Shown here: in pieces, positions 28,278 through 36,910 of the stretch
How positions within the stretch are numbered: the stretch's first letter is position 1
Layout of the letters: each line of letters starts with the position of its first letter
Assembly (NCBI RefSeq): GCF_022138605.1
Contig: NZ_JACBFS010000003.1
Span: 124,001-188,000 of the forward strand
Origin: Xanthobacter sp. NM-25
Lineage (GTDB): Bacteria > Pseudomonadota > Alphaproteobacteria > Rhizobiales > Xanthobacteraceae
Length of the DNA stretch: 64,000 nt
Direction: 5' to 3'
Made by a program: the position numbers and the translations under genes
Notes under the pieces: generated by a model
What the model saw: only the letters and a program-made list of their open reading frames with translations
Databases searched by the model: none
Told to the model about the DNA's origin: nothing

Positions 28278-29392
28278 CCGAGGATCGCCGCGTATTCGGC
28301 CACGTTCTTCTTCACCGTCGCCCATTGGGCGGGGGTGAGCTTGCCCACGTCGCTCACGAACTCATTGGTGAACAGGGTGGCGGGATCGGGCCGCTTGGCA
28401 TCCTTCGGGGCGCCGAACTCCATCACCATGTCCACCATGCCGGCGGCCTTGGTGAGGTCGGTGTAGCCGATGGCGTGCTGCTCGGCCTCGGGGGAGATCA
28501 CCGTGTAGTGCATGAGGCCCTGGGAGATGGTGGCGTTCTCCTTGCCGCCCTTGGCGATGCCCACCTCGGGCACTTCCTTCAGGAAGATGTCGACGCCGGC
28601 TTCCGGGTCCTTCAGGGCAAACACCAGGCCCTCCACCAGGGCATCGGTGACCGCCTTGCACAGGCCCTTGTCCGTGGCCAGGGTCTCGGCGCGGGTCACC
28701 ACCTGGCCGGCATAGAGCGAAACGTCGTCCTTGCTCCAGAGCATGAAGCGGCAGGGCTGCTTCAGCGCCATCATCACCGGCACCGAGGAAGTGGCGATGG
28801 CGGTGATGGCGTCCACCTGATTGTTGATGAGGCTCTGTTCCAGCACCCGGTTGTCCATCTGCACCATGGTGATGGACGAGGTGTCGATGCCGGCCTTGCG
28901 GGCGAAGGCGGGCCAATAGGGCGCCTCGGCGGAGGTGGGCACGATGCCGATCTTCTTGCCGGCCAAGTCCTTGGGGGTCTTGATGGGGCTGTCGGCCTTG
29001 AGGGCGATGCCCATGGTGGCGTCGTAGCCGAGCGTGCCCATGGCCACCAACGGCAGGCCGCGGGCGGCCCCCAGGATCACGCCGCCGGCGAATACGAAGC
29101 CGAAATCGAATTCGCCGGCGCCCACCGCCTGGGCGGCCGCCACCGAGCCGAAGCCGCGGGAGATGGAGACATCAAGCCCGCGCTGGCGGAAGAAGCCCTG
29201 ATGCTTGGCCACATAGGTGAAGAGCGTGGAGCCGTTGGCGAGCCAGGGCAGGGTGAGCTTGAGCGCGCGGGTCTGGGCCAGCGCCGGGGTGGGAAAGCGA
29301 AAGCCCGCCGCGGCACCCAGGGCGAGGGCGGAGCCCGCCTTCAGCAGGGTGCGACGGGAGGGATTGCGGGGCGGTGTCGTGTCGTTCGGCAT
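28274..29392 (-). CDS. ABC transporter substrate-binding protein (SsuA/NMT1-like, Tat signal)
   Basis: 372-residue periplasmic binding protein of the NMT1/SsuA-like family. The twin-arginine signal SRRTLLKAGSALALGAA and cleavage after ALAQ indicate folded export. LPWLANGSTLFTYVAKHQGFF is the usual first ligand lobe. It heads the SBP-ATPase-permease-RutB-RutD genes. An NMT1-like fold is also used for hydroxymethylpyrimidine binding, in line with a heterocycle ligand. A hairpin separates it from the ridA gene upstream. Confidence 0.9.
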   Translation of the reverse strand: MPNDTTPPRNPSRRTLLKAGSALALGAAAGFRFPTPALAQTRALKLTLPWLANGSTLFTYVAKHQGFFRQRGLDVSISRGFGSVAAAQAVGAGEFDFGFVFAGGVILGAARGLPLVAMGTLGYDATMGIALKADSPIKTPKDLAGKKIGIVPTSAEAPYWPAFARKAGIDTSSITMVQMDNRVLEQSLINNQVDAITAIATSSVPVMMALKQPCRFMLWSKDDVSLYAGQVVTRAETLATDKGLCKAVTDALVEGLVFALKDPEAGVDIFLKEVPEVGIAKGGKENATISQGLMHYTVISPEAEQHAIGYTDLTKAAGMVDMVMEFGAPKDAKRPDPATLFTNEFVSDVGKLTPAQWATVKKNVAEYAAILG

Positions 29393-29455
29393 AGCTGTGT
29401 GGGCCCTATCTCTGGAAGCGATTTATGGGTTTATGCAGAAAACACTTACTTTAGG

Positions 29456-29497
29456 CGCCGCTCTCCTAGCCAGATTCGTGCCAGCAGGAGAGGGGCG
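29456..29497 (-). terminator. Hairpin between ridA-type gene and ABC operon
   Basis: 12-nt arms, CGCCGCTCTCCT (29456-29467) and AGGAGAGGGGCG (29486-29497), one mismatch, 18-nt loop, in the 127-bp spacer after the RidA stop. It may partly terminate, making the ABC/hydrolase genes a separate or attenuated unit. Confidence 0.5.
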
Positions 29498-29519
29498 CGT
29501 TCGCGGGGGAATGGGGGGC

Positions 29520-29987
29520 TCAGGCCACCTCGAAGATGGCGTCCACCTCCACGCTGGCGCCGGCCGGCAACGTGGAGACGCCGACGGCGGTGCGGGCATG
29601 GCGCCCGGCCTCGCCAAATAAAGCGTACATGAGGTCGGAGGCGCCGTTCACCACCCGCGGCACGTCGGGATAGCCCGGCGTCGCGAACACGAAGCCGCCC
29701 ATGCGATGACACGCCACCACCCGGTCGAGATCGCCCTCGAGAGCCAGGGAAAGAGACGCCAACAGGTTGAGCGCACACAATTGTGCGGCCTTCTGGGCGG
29801 TCGCGAGGTCATGCACCGCGCCCACCGGGCCGGCATAGCGGACCTCGCCGTTCCATTCGCAGATCTGGCCGGCGAGATAGACGAGGCTGCCGGCCCGCGA
29901 ATAAGGCTTGAACGCCCCGCGCGGGGGCGGGACCGGCGGCAGTTCCAGGCCGAGCGCGGCCAGGCGGGAGGCGACGCTGCCGCTCAT
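29520..29987 (-). CDS. RidA/YjgF-family protein
   Basis: 155-residue RidA-family protein. The family hydrolyses reactive enamine/imine intermediates such as 2-aminoacrylate. AGQICEWNGEVRYAGPVG and the C-terminal ARTAVGVSTLPAGASVEVDAIFEV with the conserved Arg fit the fold. It is longer than RutC (about 128 residues), so it is probably a distinct subfamily playing the RutC-like detoxifying role for the RutB/RutD-like products. The ATG follows GGGAGCGG. It lies directly upstream of the importer genes. Confidence 0.88.
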   Translation of the reverse strand: MSGSVASRLAALGLELPPVPPPRGAFKPYSRAGSLVYLAGQICEWNGEVRYAGPVGAVHDLATAQKAAQLCALNLLASLSLALEGDLDRVVACHRMGGFVFATPGYPDVPRVVNGASDLMYALFGEAGRHARTAVGVSTLPAGASVEVDAIFEVA

Positions 29988-30158
29988 GATCCCGCTCCCG
30001 AACACCGTCGCCAGGGGCCGCTCTGGGTGCGCGTTGTACGCATATATTGCTTACTTAATGGGCGGGTTTGGATCTGGTTCTGCATATTTTTGGCCGTGTT
30101 AGTGCTTTGAAATACCGCGAGATTGAAGGTGTCACTGGCTTTGATCTGTTTCCTCTCG

Positions 30159-30173
30159 CCATTTCAGAAATGG
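30159..30173. promoter_or_regulatory. Palindrome in the ridA upstream region
   Basis: CCATTTC-A-GAAATGG, perfect 7-bp arms around one base, about 170 bp upstream of the RidA start in an AT-richer segment that should carry the promoter of ridA and perhaps the importer genes. It is an operator candidate only. Confidence 0.4.
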
Positions 30174-30227
30174 TGCCTAAACACCGTTATGCATCATCTG
30201 CGGGCGGGGTTGGCGGATTTTGTCTAT

Positions 30228-30259
30228 GGGATGGGCACGCGCAGTGCTGTGCGCATCCC
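30228..30259 (-). terminator. Hairpin after the racemase-fold gene
   Basis: Arms GGGATGGGCAC (30228-30238) and GTGCGCATCCC (30249-30259) pair with one mismatch, 10 nt after the stop of the leftward gene. The following T content is weak. It probably ends that transcript before the ridA promoter region (29988-30227), where a 15-bp palindrome CCATTTCAGAAATGG (30159-30173) is also seen. Confidence 0.5.
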
Positions 30260-30269
30260 TTTGGCGGGC

Positions 30270-31016
30270 TCAGTGTTCCGCCAGCAGGGTGCCGCGTCCG
30301 AGAATTTTATCGGTAATTCCGCACCGTCGCAGAGCGAGCCAATAGGTGGCTGCGTTGATGGCGATGACCGGCAGGCCGAGCCAGCGCTCCGCCTCGTCGG
30401 CGATGTCGGTAACGGCGAGGTCGGTGCCGGCCTGGACGATGGCGTCCACCCCCGATGCGGCCAGGGTTTTCAGGCCGTCGCGGATGTCGTCGGCGGTGGC
30501 GTGGGCGATCTGCACCTCGCTCGGCCGCTTCAGGCTGTGCACCAGCGCCACCTCATAGCCGTGATCGGCAAAATAGCGTGCCACATGGGCGTCGCCCACC
30601 GGCTGATAGGGCGTGAGAATGCCGATGCGACGCACCTTCGGGAAGCGCTGGAGGCCGGCGACGCAGGCCTCCGAACCCATGGTGACGCCAACGCCGGCGC
30701 GCTGTTCCAGGCGCGCGTGCAGGGCATCACCCCCCGCCTTGCCGCCCCAGAAGGTGGGAATGGACATGCCCATGAGCAGGTGTCCCGGCTTGGCCGTCAT
30801 CACCCGGTCCACGGCGCCGAACAGGTCTGGCCCAATGGCTTCCACCATGGCCTCGAACTCGGTGTCGTTGCTGAGCGGAAGATCAGGAATATGGATGCGC
30901 CCCACATGGTTGGTGACACCTAAGGGGCGCATGGCGTCGGTTTCGGGCTGCACGGATGTGTTGGTGGAGGGAATGATGATGCCCATCTTCAGCCGGTAGC
31001 CGAGGCGGTCGGTCAT
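30270..31016 (-). CDS. Asp/Glu racemase-fold protein, arylmalonate decarboxylase/maleate isomerase-like, without catalytic cysteines
   Basis: 248 residues with the two-lobed fold of maleate isomerase and arylmalonate decarboxylase (start LGYRLKMGIIIPSTNTSVQPE). At the first active-site loop it has LLMGMSIPTFWGG, with Ser/Gly instead of a Cys. At the second loop it has AIVQAGTDLAVTDIADEAE, where maleate isomerase and decarboxylase carry Cys. Both cysteines being absent argues against NicE-type maleate isomerisation, and the real reaction is unknown. It is divergent from the molybdenum hydroxylase genes (141 bp apart) and upstream of the RidA/Rut-like genes. Confidence 0.82.
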   Translation of the reverse strand: MTDRLGYRLKMGIIIPSTNTSVQPETDAMRPLGVTNHVGRIHIPDLPLSNDTEFEAMVEAIGPDLFGAVDRVMTAKPGHLLMGMSIPTFWGGKAGGDALHARLEQRAGVGVTMGSEACVAGLQRFPKVRRIGILTPYQPVGDAHVARYFADHGYEVALVHSLKRPSEVQIAHATADDIRDGLKTLAASGVDAIVQAGTDLAVTDIADEAERWLGLPVIAINAATYWLALRRCGITDKILGRGTLLAEH

Positions 31017-31157
31017 GGGAGCTCCTGAAAGTCCGGTTCGAGGGTGACGTGGGGGGCTGGCAAAGCCCTTGCAGGGAAGCGGTGCGTGCTTCGCAGCACG
31101 CTGGACTTAGCAAGTTGGATGCCGGTTTCCGGCAGCCCCCCTCTCAAGTCGGATGTC

Positions 31158-32063
31158 ATGCCCCAAGCGTCTCTGTTTTCCGCGCCGCCGCCCGTGTCGC
31201 CAGAAGGTGCGCCGCGCCTCGTGGCCCATCGCACCCGCCACCGCATCGCGCCGTTCCGCTTCCTGCGCGCGGAGAGTTTCGAGGCCGCCGACATCCTGCT
31301 GCGGGCGAACCCCGGCGCCGTGCCCATGGCCGGCGGGCTCGATGTGGTGAACCGCATGAAGGAGGGCGTGACGCCGCCGGCGGTGGTGTGGCTCGGTGCC
31401 ATTCCCGGGGCGGACGCCATCACCCACGAGGGCGACGATCTGGTGATCGGTGCCGCCTGCCGCCATGACCAGCTGGCGACCAGCCCCCTGGTGCAGGCCC
31501 TGCTGCCGGATCTCGCCGCCGTGTGGGGCCGCATCGCTTCCAGCCGCATCCGCGCCCAGGGCGCGGTGGTGGGCAATGTGATGGCCGATGTGCCGGCCTA
31601 TGAGGGCCCGGCGCTGCTCGCCGCCCTCGGCGCGCAATTGACCGTGCTGGCGAATGGCCGCTCCGAGACCCTCGCGCTGGCGGACCGACAGGAGGAGGCG
31701 ACGGCGCCGGTGCTGGTCACCGCCCTGCGGGTGCCGCTGGCCGCGCCCAGCGGGGTGCGCCGGCTGGTCTACGACCGCAGCCTGCGGCCGGCACTGGCGG
31801 TGGCCCTCAGCCTCGATGTGGCGGACGGGCAGGTGCTGGCGGCGCGCGCCGTGCTTGGCGCCGGCCATGCGCGGCCGGTGGTGCGGGCGGTGCCGGCAAC
31901 GGGCCGCACCCTCGGGGAGATGGCGGCGCAGGCGCCCGACCTTGCCGCGCAGGCTTTCGCCGATCTGCCGGATTTCACCACGCCCTGGGCGGGCCGGACG
32001 GCGTATCGCCGCCGCGTTGCCCCGCAGCTTTTGTCCCGGCTCCTGAAGGAGGCCGCCCGATGA
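31158..32063 (+). CDS. FAD-binding subunit of a molybdenum hydroxylase (CoxM/XdhB type)
   Basis: 301 residues. It is the FAD-domain subunit of xanthine-dehydrogenase-family enzymes, passing electrons from the Fe-S clusters to FAD and on to NAD or another acceptor. The FAD loops AGGLDVVNRMKEG and AQGAVVGNVMADVPAYEGP are recognisable, although the second is a variant of the usual TIGGN-type motif. The ATG at 31158 lacks a good ribosome site; the open frame reaches further upstream, so the start is uncertain. It overlaps the catalytic subunit gene by 4 nt. Confidence 0.85.
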   Translation: MPQASLFSAPPPVSPEGAPRLVAHRTRHRIAPFRFLRAESFEAADILLRANPGAVPMAGGLDVVNRMKEGVTPPAVVWLGAIPGADAITHEGDDLVIGAACRHDQLATSPLVQALLPDLAAVWGRIASSRIRAQGAVVGNVMADVPAYEGPALLAALGAQLTVLANGRSETLALADRQEEATAPVLVTALRVPLAAPSGVRRLVYDRSLRPALAVALSLDVADGQVLAARAVLGAGHARPVVRAVPATGRTLGEMAAQAPDLAAQAFADLPDFTTPWAGRTAYRRRVAPQLLSRLLKEAAR

Positions 32064-34849
32064 TTGACACCGCCTTCACCCTCGATGGCGCGGCCATCGC
32101 CGTGGATGCCGCCGCCGCCCCCATCCTTGCCGATGCTTTGTCCGGCCCGTGCGGGTGCAGCGGCGTGCGCGTCGCCTGCGATCATGGAGCCTGCGGGGCC
32201 TGCATGGTGTTGGTGGATGGGGTGCCCGCCACCTCCTGCAGCACCCTCACCGCCACGGTCGCGGGGCGTGCCGTCACCACCGTCGCCGGCCTGCGCCCGG
32301 CCCAGGGGCCGCCCAGCGCCGTGCAGCGGGCGTTCGTGGAGGGCGCGGCGTTCCAATGCGGCATGTGCACACCGGGCATGGTGCTGCTGGCGGAGGCGCT
32401 GCTCGATCGCAACCCCGCACCCGAGCGGGCCGAGGTGCGGGCCTGGATGGGTGCCAATGTCTGCCGCTGCACCGGCTATCGCGCCATCGAGGATGCGGTG
32501 TTGCGCGCCGCCGCTTTGCGGAGCGGCGAGGAGGAGGCCCCGCCCCGGTCCTGGCGGCCGGAAGAGGCGGCGAAGGTGACGGGCACCGCCTTCTTCACCA
32601 CCGATGTCACCGTGCCGGGGCTTTTGGAAGCCAAGATCCTGCGCAGCCCCCACGCTCACGCCCGCATCCGCGCCATCCACACGGCGGCGGCCGCGCGCCT
32701 GCCGGGGGTGGTGGCGGTGGTGACGGGGGCGGATCTCGCCGATCTCGCCGAACCCTGCTACGGCCTGTGGGTGAAGGACCAGCCGGTCATCGCCCAGGAC
32801 AAGGTGCGCCATGTGGGCGATCCGGTGGCGGCGGTGGCGGCGCGGGATGCGGCCACCGCGCTTGCCGCTTTGGCGCTGATCGAGGTGGAGTATGAGCCGC
32901 TGCCGGCGGTTGCCACCGTGGAGGAGGCCCTGGCGCCCGGCGCGCCGCTGCTGTTCGAGGCGCCGAGCGCCGGCCGCCTCGGCCCCCATGGGGCGGGCGT
33001 CACCAGCCTCAAGGAGCCGGAACCCAACGTGCTCTATGAGTTCCGCCATCGCATGGGCGATGTGGATGCGGTGTTCGCCACCGCCGACCATGTGTTCTGC
33101 GACAGTTTCGATTTCTCGCGCATGAGCCACGCCTGCCTTGAATCCATCGTCACCATCGCCCGGCCCATGGGGGAGGGATTTGAGCTGTGGTCGTCCAATC
33201 AGGATCCCTTCTTCCTGCGCCAGGACCTCAGCGACATCTTCGGCCTGCCCGAGCATCTCATCCGCATCCACACGCTGCATCTGGGCTCCGCCTTCGGGCT
33301 GAAGAGCTATTGCAAGCTGGAGCCGCTCACCGTGCTGCTGGCGCGCAAGGCCGGGCGGCCGGTGCGGCTGGCCCTCACCATGGACGAGGGCTTCCTCACC
33401 CTCTCCCAGCACGCCGCGCGGCTGCAATTGCAGACGGCGGTGGCCGCCGACGGGCGGCTGCTGGCCCGCCGTTCCCTCATCCATCTCGATGCGGGCGCCT
33501 ATGCGGACGGCAGCGCTCTGGTGGCGGACAAGGTGGGCTACCGCGTGGGCGGGCCCTATCTCTGGGAGGCCCTCGACAATCGGGCGCTGGCGGTGCGCAC
33601 CAACACCGTGCCGGCCGGCTCCTATCGCGGCTTCGGCGGCACCCAGGCGGCGTTCGCCTCCGAAAGCCAATTGGACATGATCGCCCGCCGCCTGGGGCTT
33701 GATCCGGTGGCCCTGCGCCTGCGCAACCTGCTGCCGCCGGGGGTGCCCTACCGCCCGGGAGACAGCGCCATCGACAGCGACCTGCATGCGGGGCTGGAGG
33801 CGGTGGCGGCGCGCATCGGCTGGGGCCGGCGGGAGCCGCCGCGCGCGCCGCATCTCGCCCGCGGCAAGGGCATCGCCATCGGCTTCAAGGATGCCGGCGG
33901 CCAGGGTCGCTTCGCGCAGGCGCAGGTGAAGGTGGTGGGCGATGGCCGGGCCATCATCAGCTGCGCCACCGTGGACATGGGGCAGGGGGCGAGCGAGGCC
34001 TTCCGGCGGATCGTCGCCGAGGTGCTCAAGATGAGCCCCGCCAACGTCTCCCGTGCCGAGGTGGATACCGACCAGACCGCCTTCGACCAGGGCACGCACG
34101 CGTCGTCGGCCACGGCGGTCACCGGCGAGGCGGTGCGGCGGGCGGCGGAAGCGGTGCGCGGGCGCATCCTCGCCTTTGCCGCCGGGCAGCTCGATGTGCC
34201 GGCCGACGCCCTCGACTACCGGGATGGCGCGGTGCGCCACGGCAATGAGAGCGTGCCGCTGAAGGATCTGGTGCGCGGCTATTATGGCGGCCTCGGCGCC
34301 GAGTTCACCGGGCAGGGGGAGATCAAGATCGAAACCTGCAAGGAAGCGGCATTGTTCGCCCAGATCGTGTATTGGATGCCCAATTGGGTCGGGGTCGAGG
34401 TGGAGGTGGATATGGAGACGGGCAAGGTCGCCCTGCTCCATCTGGTGAGCGCCGCCGATGCGGGGCGGGCGCTGGTGCCGGAGGCGGTGCGTGGCCAGAT
34501 CGAGGGGGCATCCATGCAGGCGGTGGGGCAGACGCTGTTCGAACAATTGGTGTTCGACGGCACCGAATTGCTCACCGACACGCCCCAGCGCTATCGCATG
34601 CCGTTGTCCACCGATCTGCCGGAGCGCTTCGAGAGCGTGATTTTCGAGCAGGGCATGGGCCGGGGCCCGTTCGGCGCCAAGGGGGTGGGCGAGGCGGGCA
34701 TCCTCGGCGTCTCCAGCGCCATCGCCAATGCCATCGAGGATGCGGTGGGCGTGCGCCTCACCGCATTGCCCTTCACCCCGGACAAGGTGCTGGCGGCGCT
34801 CGACGCGAAGGCGCTGGATGAAGCCGGCAGCGGGCCGGTGGCCGTATGA
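32060..34849 (+). CDS. Molybdenum hydroxylase, fused [2Fe-2S] and molybdopterin subunit
   Basis: 929 residues. Residues 1-155 are the [2Fe-2S] part: cysteines in CGCSGVRVACDHGACGACM, then CGMC near 112 and CRC near 147. The rest is the molybdopterin-binding catalytic part: TGTAFFTTDV at its start, AFGLKSY, SYRGFGGTQAAFASE, DMGQGASEAF and the active-site Glu in GAKGVGEAGI. CoxS and CoxL are normally separate proteins; fusion occurs in some purine and heterocycle hydroxylases. It hydroxylates an aromatic N-heterocycle, purine or aldehyde with water; the substrate is unassigned. It overlaps the FAD subunit and the TetR gene by 4 nt each. Confidence 0.92.
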   Translation: MIDTAFTLDGAAIAVDAAAAPILADALSGPCGCSGVRVACDHGACGACMVLVDGVPATSCSTLTATVAGRAVTTVAGLRPAQGPPSAVQRAFVEGAAFQCGMCTPGMVLLAEALLDRNPAPERAEVRAWMGANVCRCTGYRAIEDAVLRAAALRSGEEEAPPRSWRPEEAAKVTGTAFFTTDVTVPGLLEAKILRSPHAHARIRAIHTAAAARLPGVVAVVTGADLADLAEPCYGLWVKDQPVIAQDKVRHVGDPVAAVAARDAATALAALALIEVEYEPLPAVATVEEALAPGAPLLFEAPSAGRLGPHGAGVTSLKEPEPNVLYEFRHRMGDVDAVFATADHVFCDSFDFSRMSHACLESIVTIARPMGEGFELWSSNQDPFFLRQDLSDIFGLPEHLIRIHTLHLGSAFGLKSYCKLEPLTVLLARKAGRPVRLALTMDEGFLTLSQHAARLQLQTAVAADGRLLARRSLIHLDAGAYADGSALVADKVGYRVGGPYLWEALDNRALAVRTNTVPAGSYRGFGGTQAAFASESQLDMIARRLGLDPVALRLRNLLPPGVPYRPGDSAIDSDLHAGLEAVAARIGWGRREPPRAPHLARGKGIAIGFKDAGGQGRFAQAQVKVVGDGRAIISCATVDMGQGASEAFRRIVAEVLKMSPANVSRAEVDTDQTAFDQGTHASSATAVTGEAVRRAAEAVRGRILAFAAGQLDVPADALDYRDGAVRHGNESVPLKDLVRGYYGGLGAEFTGQGEIKIETCKEAALFAQIVYWMPNWVGVEVEVDMETGKVALLHLVSAADAGRALVPEAVRGQIEGASMQAVGQTLFEQLVFDGTELLTDTPQRYRMPLSTDLPERFESVIFEQGMGRGPFGAKGVGEAGILGVSSAIANAIEDAVGVRLTALPFTPDKVLAALDAKALDEAGSGPVAV

Positions 34850-35712
34850 GCGCGCCCGCCCTCGCCAAGGCGCCCCGCACGCGCCGCAAGCTCGCGCCCG
34901 CCAAGGTGGCATCGGCGCAGCCGGTCGCGGAGACCGCGGAACTGCCGCTGCAGGTGGCGCTCGAAGCACCGGTGAAGCCGGTGCGTCGCGGTCGCAAGGC
35001 GGTCGATCCGCTGCCCGAGGTTTTGCCGGAAGACGACACGGCGCCGGCTTCGGCCGCCGGTGCCCGTCGCCGGCGGCCGCGCGATGCGGCGGCCACCGCC
35101 GATCGGATCCTCCAGGCGGCCATCGCCGAGTTTGCCGACAACGGCTTCAACGGCGCGCGCATGGATGCCATCGCCCGCCGGGCTGATGCCAACATGCGCA
35201 TGCTGTATCATTATTTCGGCAGCAAGAATGCGCTCTATCTGGCGGTGCTGGAAACGGTGTTCGGTGACATCCGCACCCAGGAGCAGCGACTCAATCTGAG
35301 TGATCTTGCTCCGCTGCCGGCGATGATGAAGCTGTTCGACTTCACCTTTGCCCATTTTGCCGCCAACCCGCTGTTCATCCGCATCCTCGCCAGCGAGAAT
35401 CTGCTGGGCGGCAAGCATCTGAAGAAATCGAAGCGGGTCTCCATCCTTTCTTCGCCGCTCATGGTCGCCATGCGCGAGGTGCTGGCGCGTGGCGTCGCCG
35501 AGGGGGTGTTCCGCGCCAGCATTGATCCGCTGCAGCTCTATGTGACCATGGTGGCGCTGAGCTATTTCCACATCTCCAACGCCCCCACTTTGTCCCACCT
35601 GTTCAGCGCCAATCTCACCAGCGCCCGCTGGCGGGCGGAGCGGCGGGCTCATGCCCGCGAGATGGTGCTGGCCTATCTGCTGCACCATCCCGAGGCTGCC
35701 CAGATACCCTGA
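34846..35712 (+). CDS. TetR/AcrR-family regulator with Ala/Lys-rich N-terminal extension
   Basis: 288 residues, longer than usual (about 200-220) because of an 80-residue low-complexity, Ala/Pro/Lys/Arg-rich lead. The helix-turn-helix then follows at about 85-135 (FADNGFNGARMDAIARRADANMRMLYHYFGSK style, seen as GARMDAIARRADANM and LYHYFGSKNALY). The C-terminal ligand domain has ILASENLLGG. It overlaps the hydroxylase stop (ATGA), so it is made with the enzyme it probably controls. The ATG could be further downstream, but coupling supports this one. A terminator follows. Confidence 0.88.
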   Translation: MSAPALAKAPRTRRKLAPAKVASAQPVAETAELPLQVALEAPVKPVRRGRKAVDPLPEVLPEDDTAPASAAGARRRRPRDAAATADRILQAAIAEFADNGFNGARMDAIARRADANMRMLYHYFGSKNALYLAVLETVFGDIRTQEQRLNLSDLAPLPAMMKLFDFTFAHFAANPLFIRILASENLLGGKHLKKSKRVSILSSPLMVAMREVLARGVAEGVFRASIDPLQLYVTMVALSYFHISNAPTLSHLFSANLTSARWRAERRAHAREMVLAYLLHHPEAAQIP

Positions 35713-35725
35713 TCCCAGACGACGA

Positions 35726-35756
35726 CGCCCCCGTCCGGGCAGGCCGGACGGGGGCG
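35726..35756. terminator. Terminator hairpin between tetR-type and dapA-type genes
   Basis: Perfect 13-bp stem (CGCCCCCGTCCGG at 35726-35738, CCGGACGGGGGCG at 35744-35756), 5-nt loop, 13 nt after the TetR stop and 88 bp after the end of the convergent dapA-type gene. There is no T-tract on either side. It probably serves both directions. Confidence 0.7.
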
Positions 35757-35843
35757 CGTGTCGGGGCAGACGGGAAGAGGCGGTCATCCCATCGGTCCCG
35801 GTCTTCGACCGGTCCCAACTGGTTTGCTCGCGGACTTTTCGCG

Positions 35844-36770
35844 TCAGACGGCGGGGGATTGGCCGAGCTTGGCGATGGTGTCGCGCAGGATGGCTTCCAC
35901 CTGGGCGCGCTCGGCGCCTTCCAGCGGCAGGCGCGGGGCCCGCACCCACTCGGGCGCGCCATAGACCAGGTGCTCGGCAAACTTGATGTATTGCACCAGC
36001 TTCACATGGGTATCGAGGTGGAAGGCCGGGGTCATCAGCCGGTAGAGCGGGCGGGCCTCCTCGAAGCGGCCGGCGCGGCACAGTTCGAACAGGCGCACGC
36101 ATTCCGCCGGCCAGGCATTGGTCATGCCGGAGACCCAGCCGGTGACGCCGAGGGCGGCGCTTTCCACGATCAGGTCATCGACGCCGCAGAACACCGCGAA
36201 GCGCTCGCCGCAGGCATTGTAGATGTCGGTGACACGGCGGATGTCGCCGCTCTCTTCCTTGATGCAGACGATCTGCGGGGTGTCCGCCAACTGCTCCAGA
36301 ATGTCCGGCGTGCAGTCCACGCCATAGGCGATGGGGTTGTTGTAGATCATGATCGGCAGCCCGGACGCGGCCGCCAGATCCTTGTACCAGCGCACGGTTT
36401 CCCGCTTGTCGCTCTTGTAGGCGATGGAGGGGAAGGCCATGAGCCCTTCGGCGCCCAGCTTCTCATAGGCCCGCGCCGCCTCGGCGGCGGCGACCGCCGA
36501 CACTTCGGCCAAGCCGCTCAGCATGGGGACGCGGCCGGCCACCGCTTCCTTGGCGGCGGTGAGCACCTGGGCCCGCTCAGCCATGGTGAGGGAGGCGTTC
36601 TCGCCCAGCATGGGCAGCAGGATGACGCCAGACACCCCATTGGTGATGAGCCGATCAAGGCTCGCCTGAAGGGCCGGCAGATCGAGCGCGCCGTCCGCCT
36701 TCAGCTTGGTGGTCACCGCGGGAAACACGCCACGCCAAGGGGTGGAACCGGGTGTCGCGGGGCTCGTCAT
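35844..36770 (-). CDS. Dihydrodipicolinate synthase (DapA)/N-acetylneuraminate lyase family protein
   Basis: 308-residue TIM-barrel aldolase or decarboxylase acting through a Schiff base. The Lys is in IVCIKEESGDIRR near residue 164 and the Tyr in MIYNNPIAYGV near 137. The GENASL loop replaces the GTTGE of true DapA, so it is not lysine biosynthesis; sugar-acid or keto-acid lyases/hydratases of this family are expected. It is divergent from the GntR gene and TRAP importer, with matching 17-bp operators at both promoters, so it likely degrades the acid imported by that TRAP system. Confidence 0.9.
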   Translation of the reverse strand: MTSPATPGSTPWRGVFPAVTTKLKADGALDLPALQASLDRLITNGVSGVILLPMLGENASLTMAERAQVLTAAKEAVAGRVPMLSGLAEVSAVAAAEAARAYEKLGAEGLMAFPSIAYKSDKRETVRWYKDLAAASGLPIMIYNNPIAYGVDCTPDILEQLADTPQIVCIKEESGDIRRVTDIYNACGERFAVFCGVDDLIVESAALGVTGWVSGMTNAWPAECVRLFELCRAGRFEEARPLYRLMTPAFHLDTHVKLVQYIKFAEHLVYGAPEWVRAPRLPLEGAERAQVEAILRDTIAKLGQSPAV

Positions 36771-36794
36771 GGGGGATCTCTGCCTCAGCTAAAA

Positions 36795-36811
36795 TTGAAT
36801 ACAATATTCCA
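36795..36811. promoter_or_regulatory. GntR operator copy 1 (dapA side)
   Basis: TTGAATA-CAA-TATTCCA, one mismatch to a perfect inverted repeat, 25 bp before the dapA-type start. It is preceded by AAAA, exactly as in copy 2 read on the other strand. Confidence 0.8.
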
Positions 36812-36910
36812 TCTAGCAGTGCGACCAGATGCGAGCAAGTCGCGAAAATGCGCAAAATTCGAGCGTGTTTGGGTGAAATTCTGGGCTTGTCAGCCGCAAA
36901 AAGCGATGTC

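Noticed and set aside
30270..31016. Maleate isomerase (NicE) assignment
   Set aside because: Both catalytic cysteines are absent, so the nicotinate-pathway reaction is not supported.
31769..34969. A 1066-codon open frame on the - strand, antisense to the molybdenum hydroxylase
   Set aside because: Low-complexity Arg/His/Gly composition and no family match; the sense frame has complete cofactor motifs.
35844..36770. DapA of lysine biosynthesis
   Set aside because: The GTTGE-type loop is replaced by GENAS and the gene is divergent from a GntR/TRAP module, so it is a catabolic family member.
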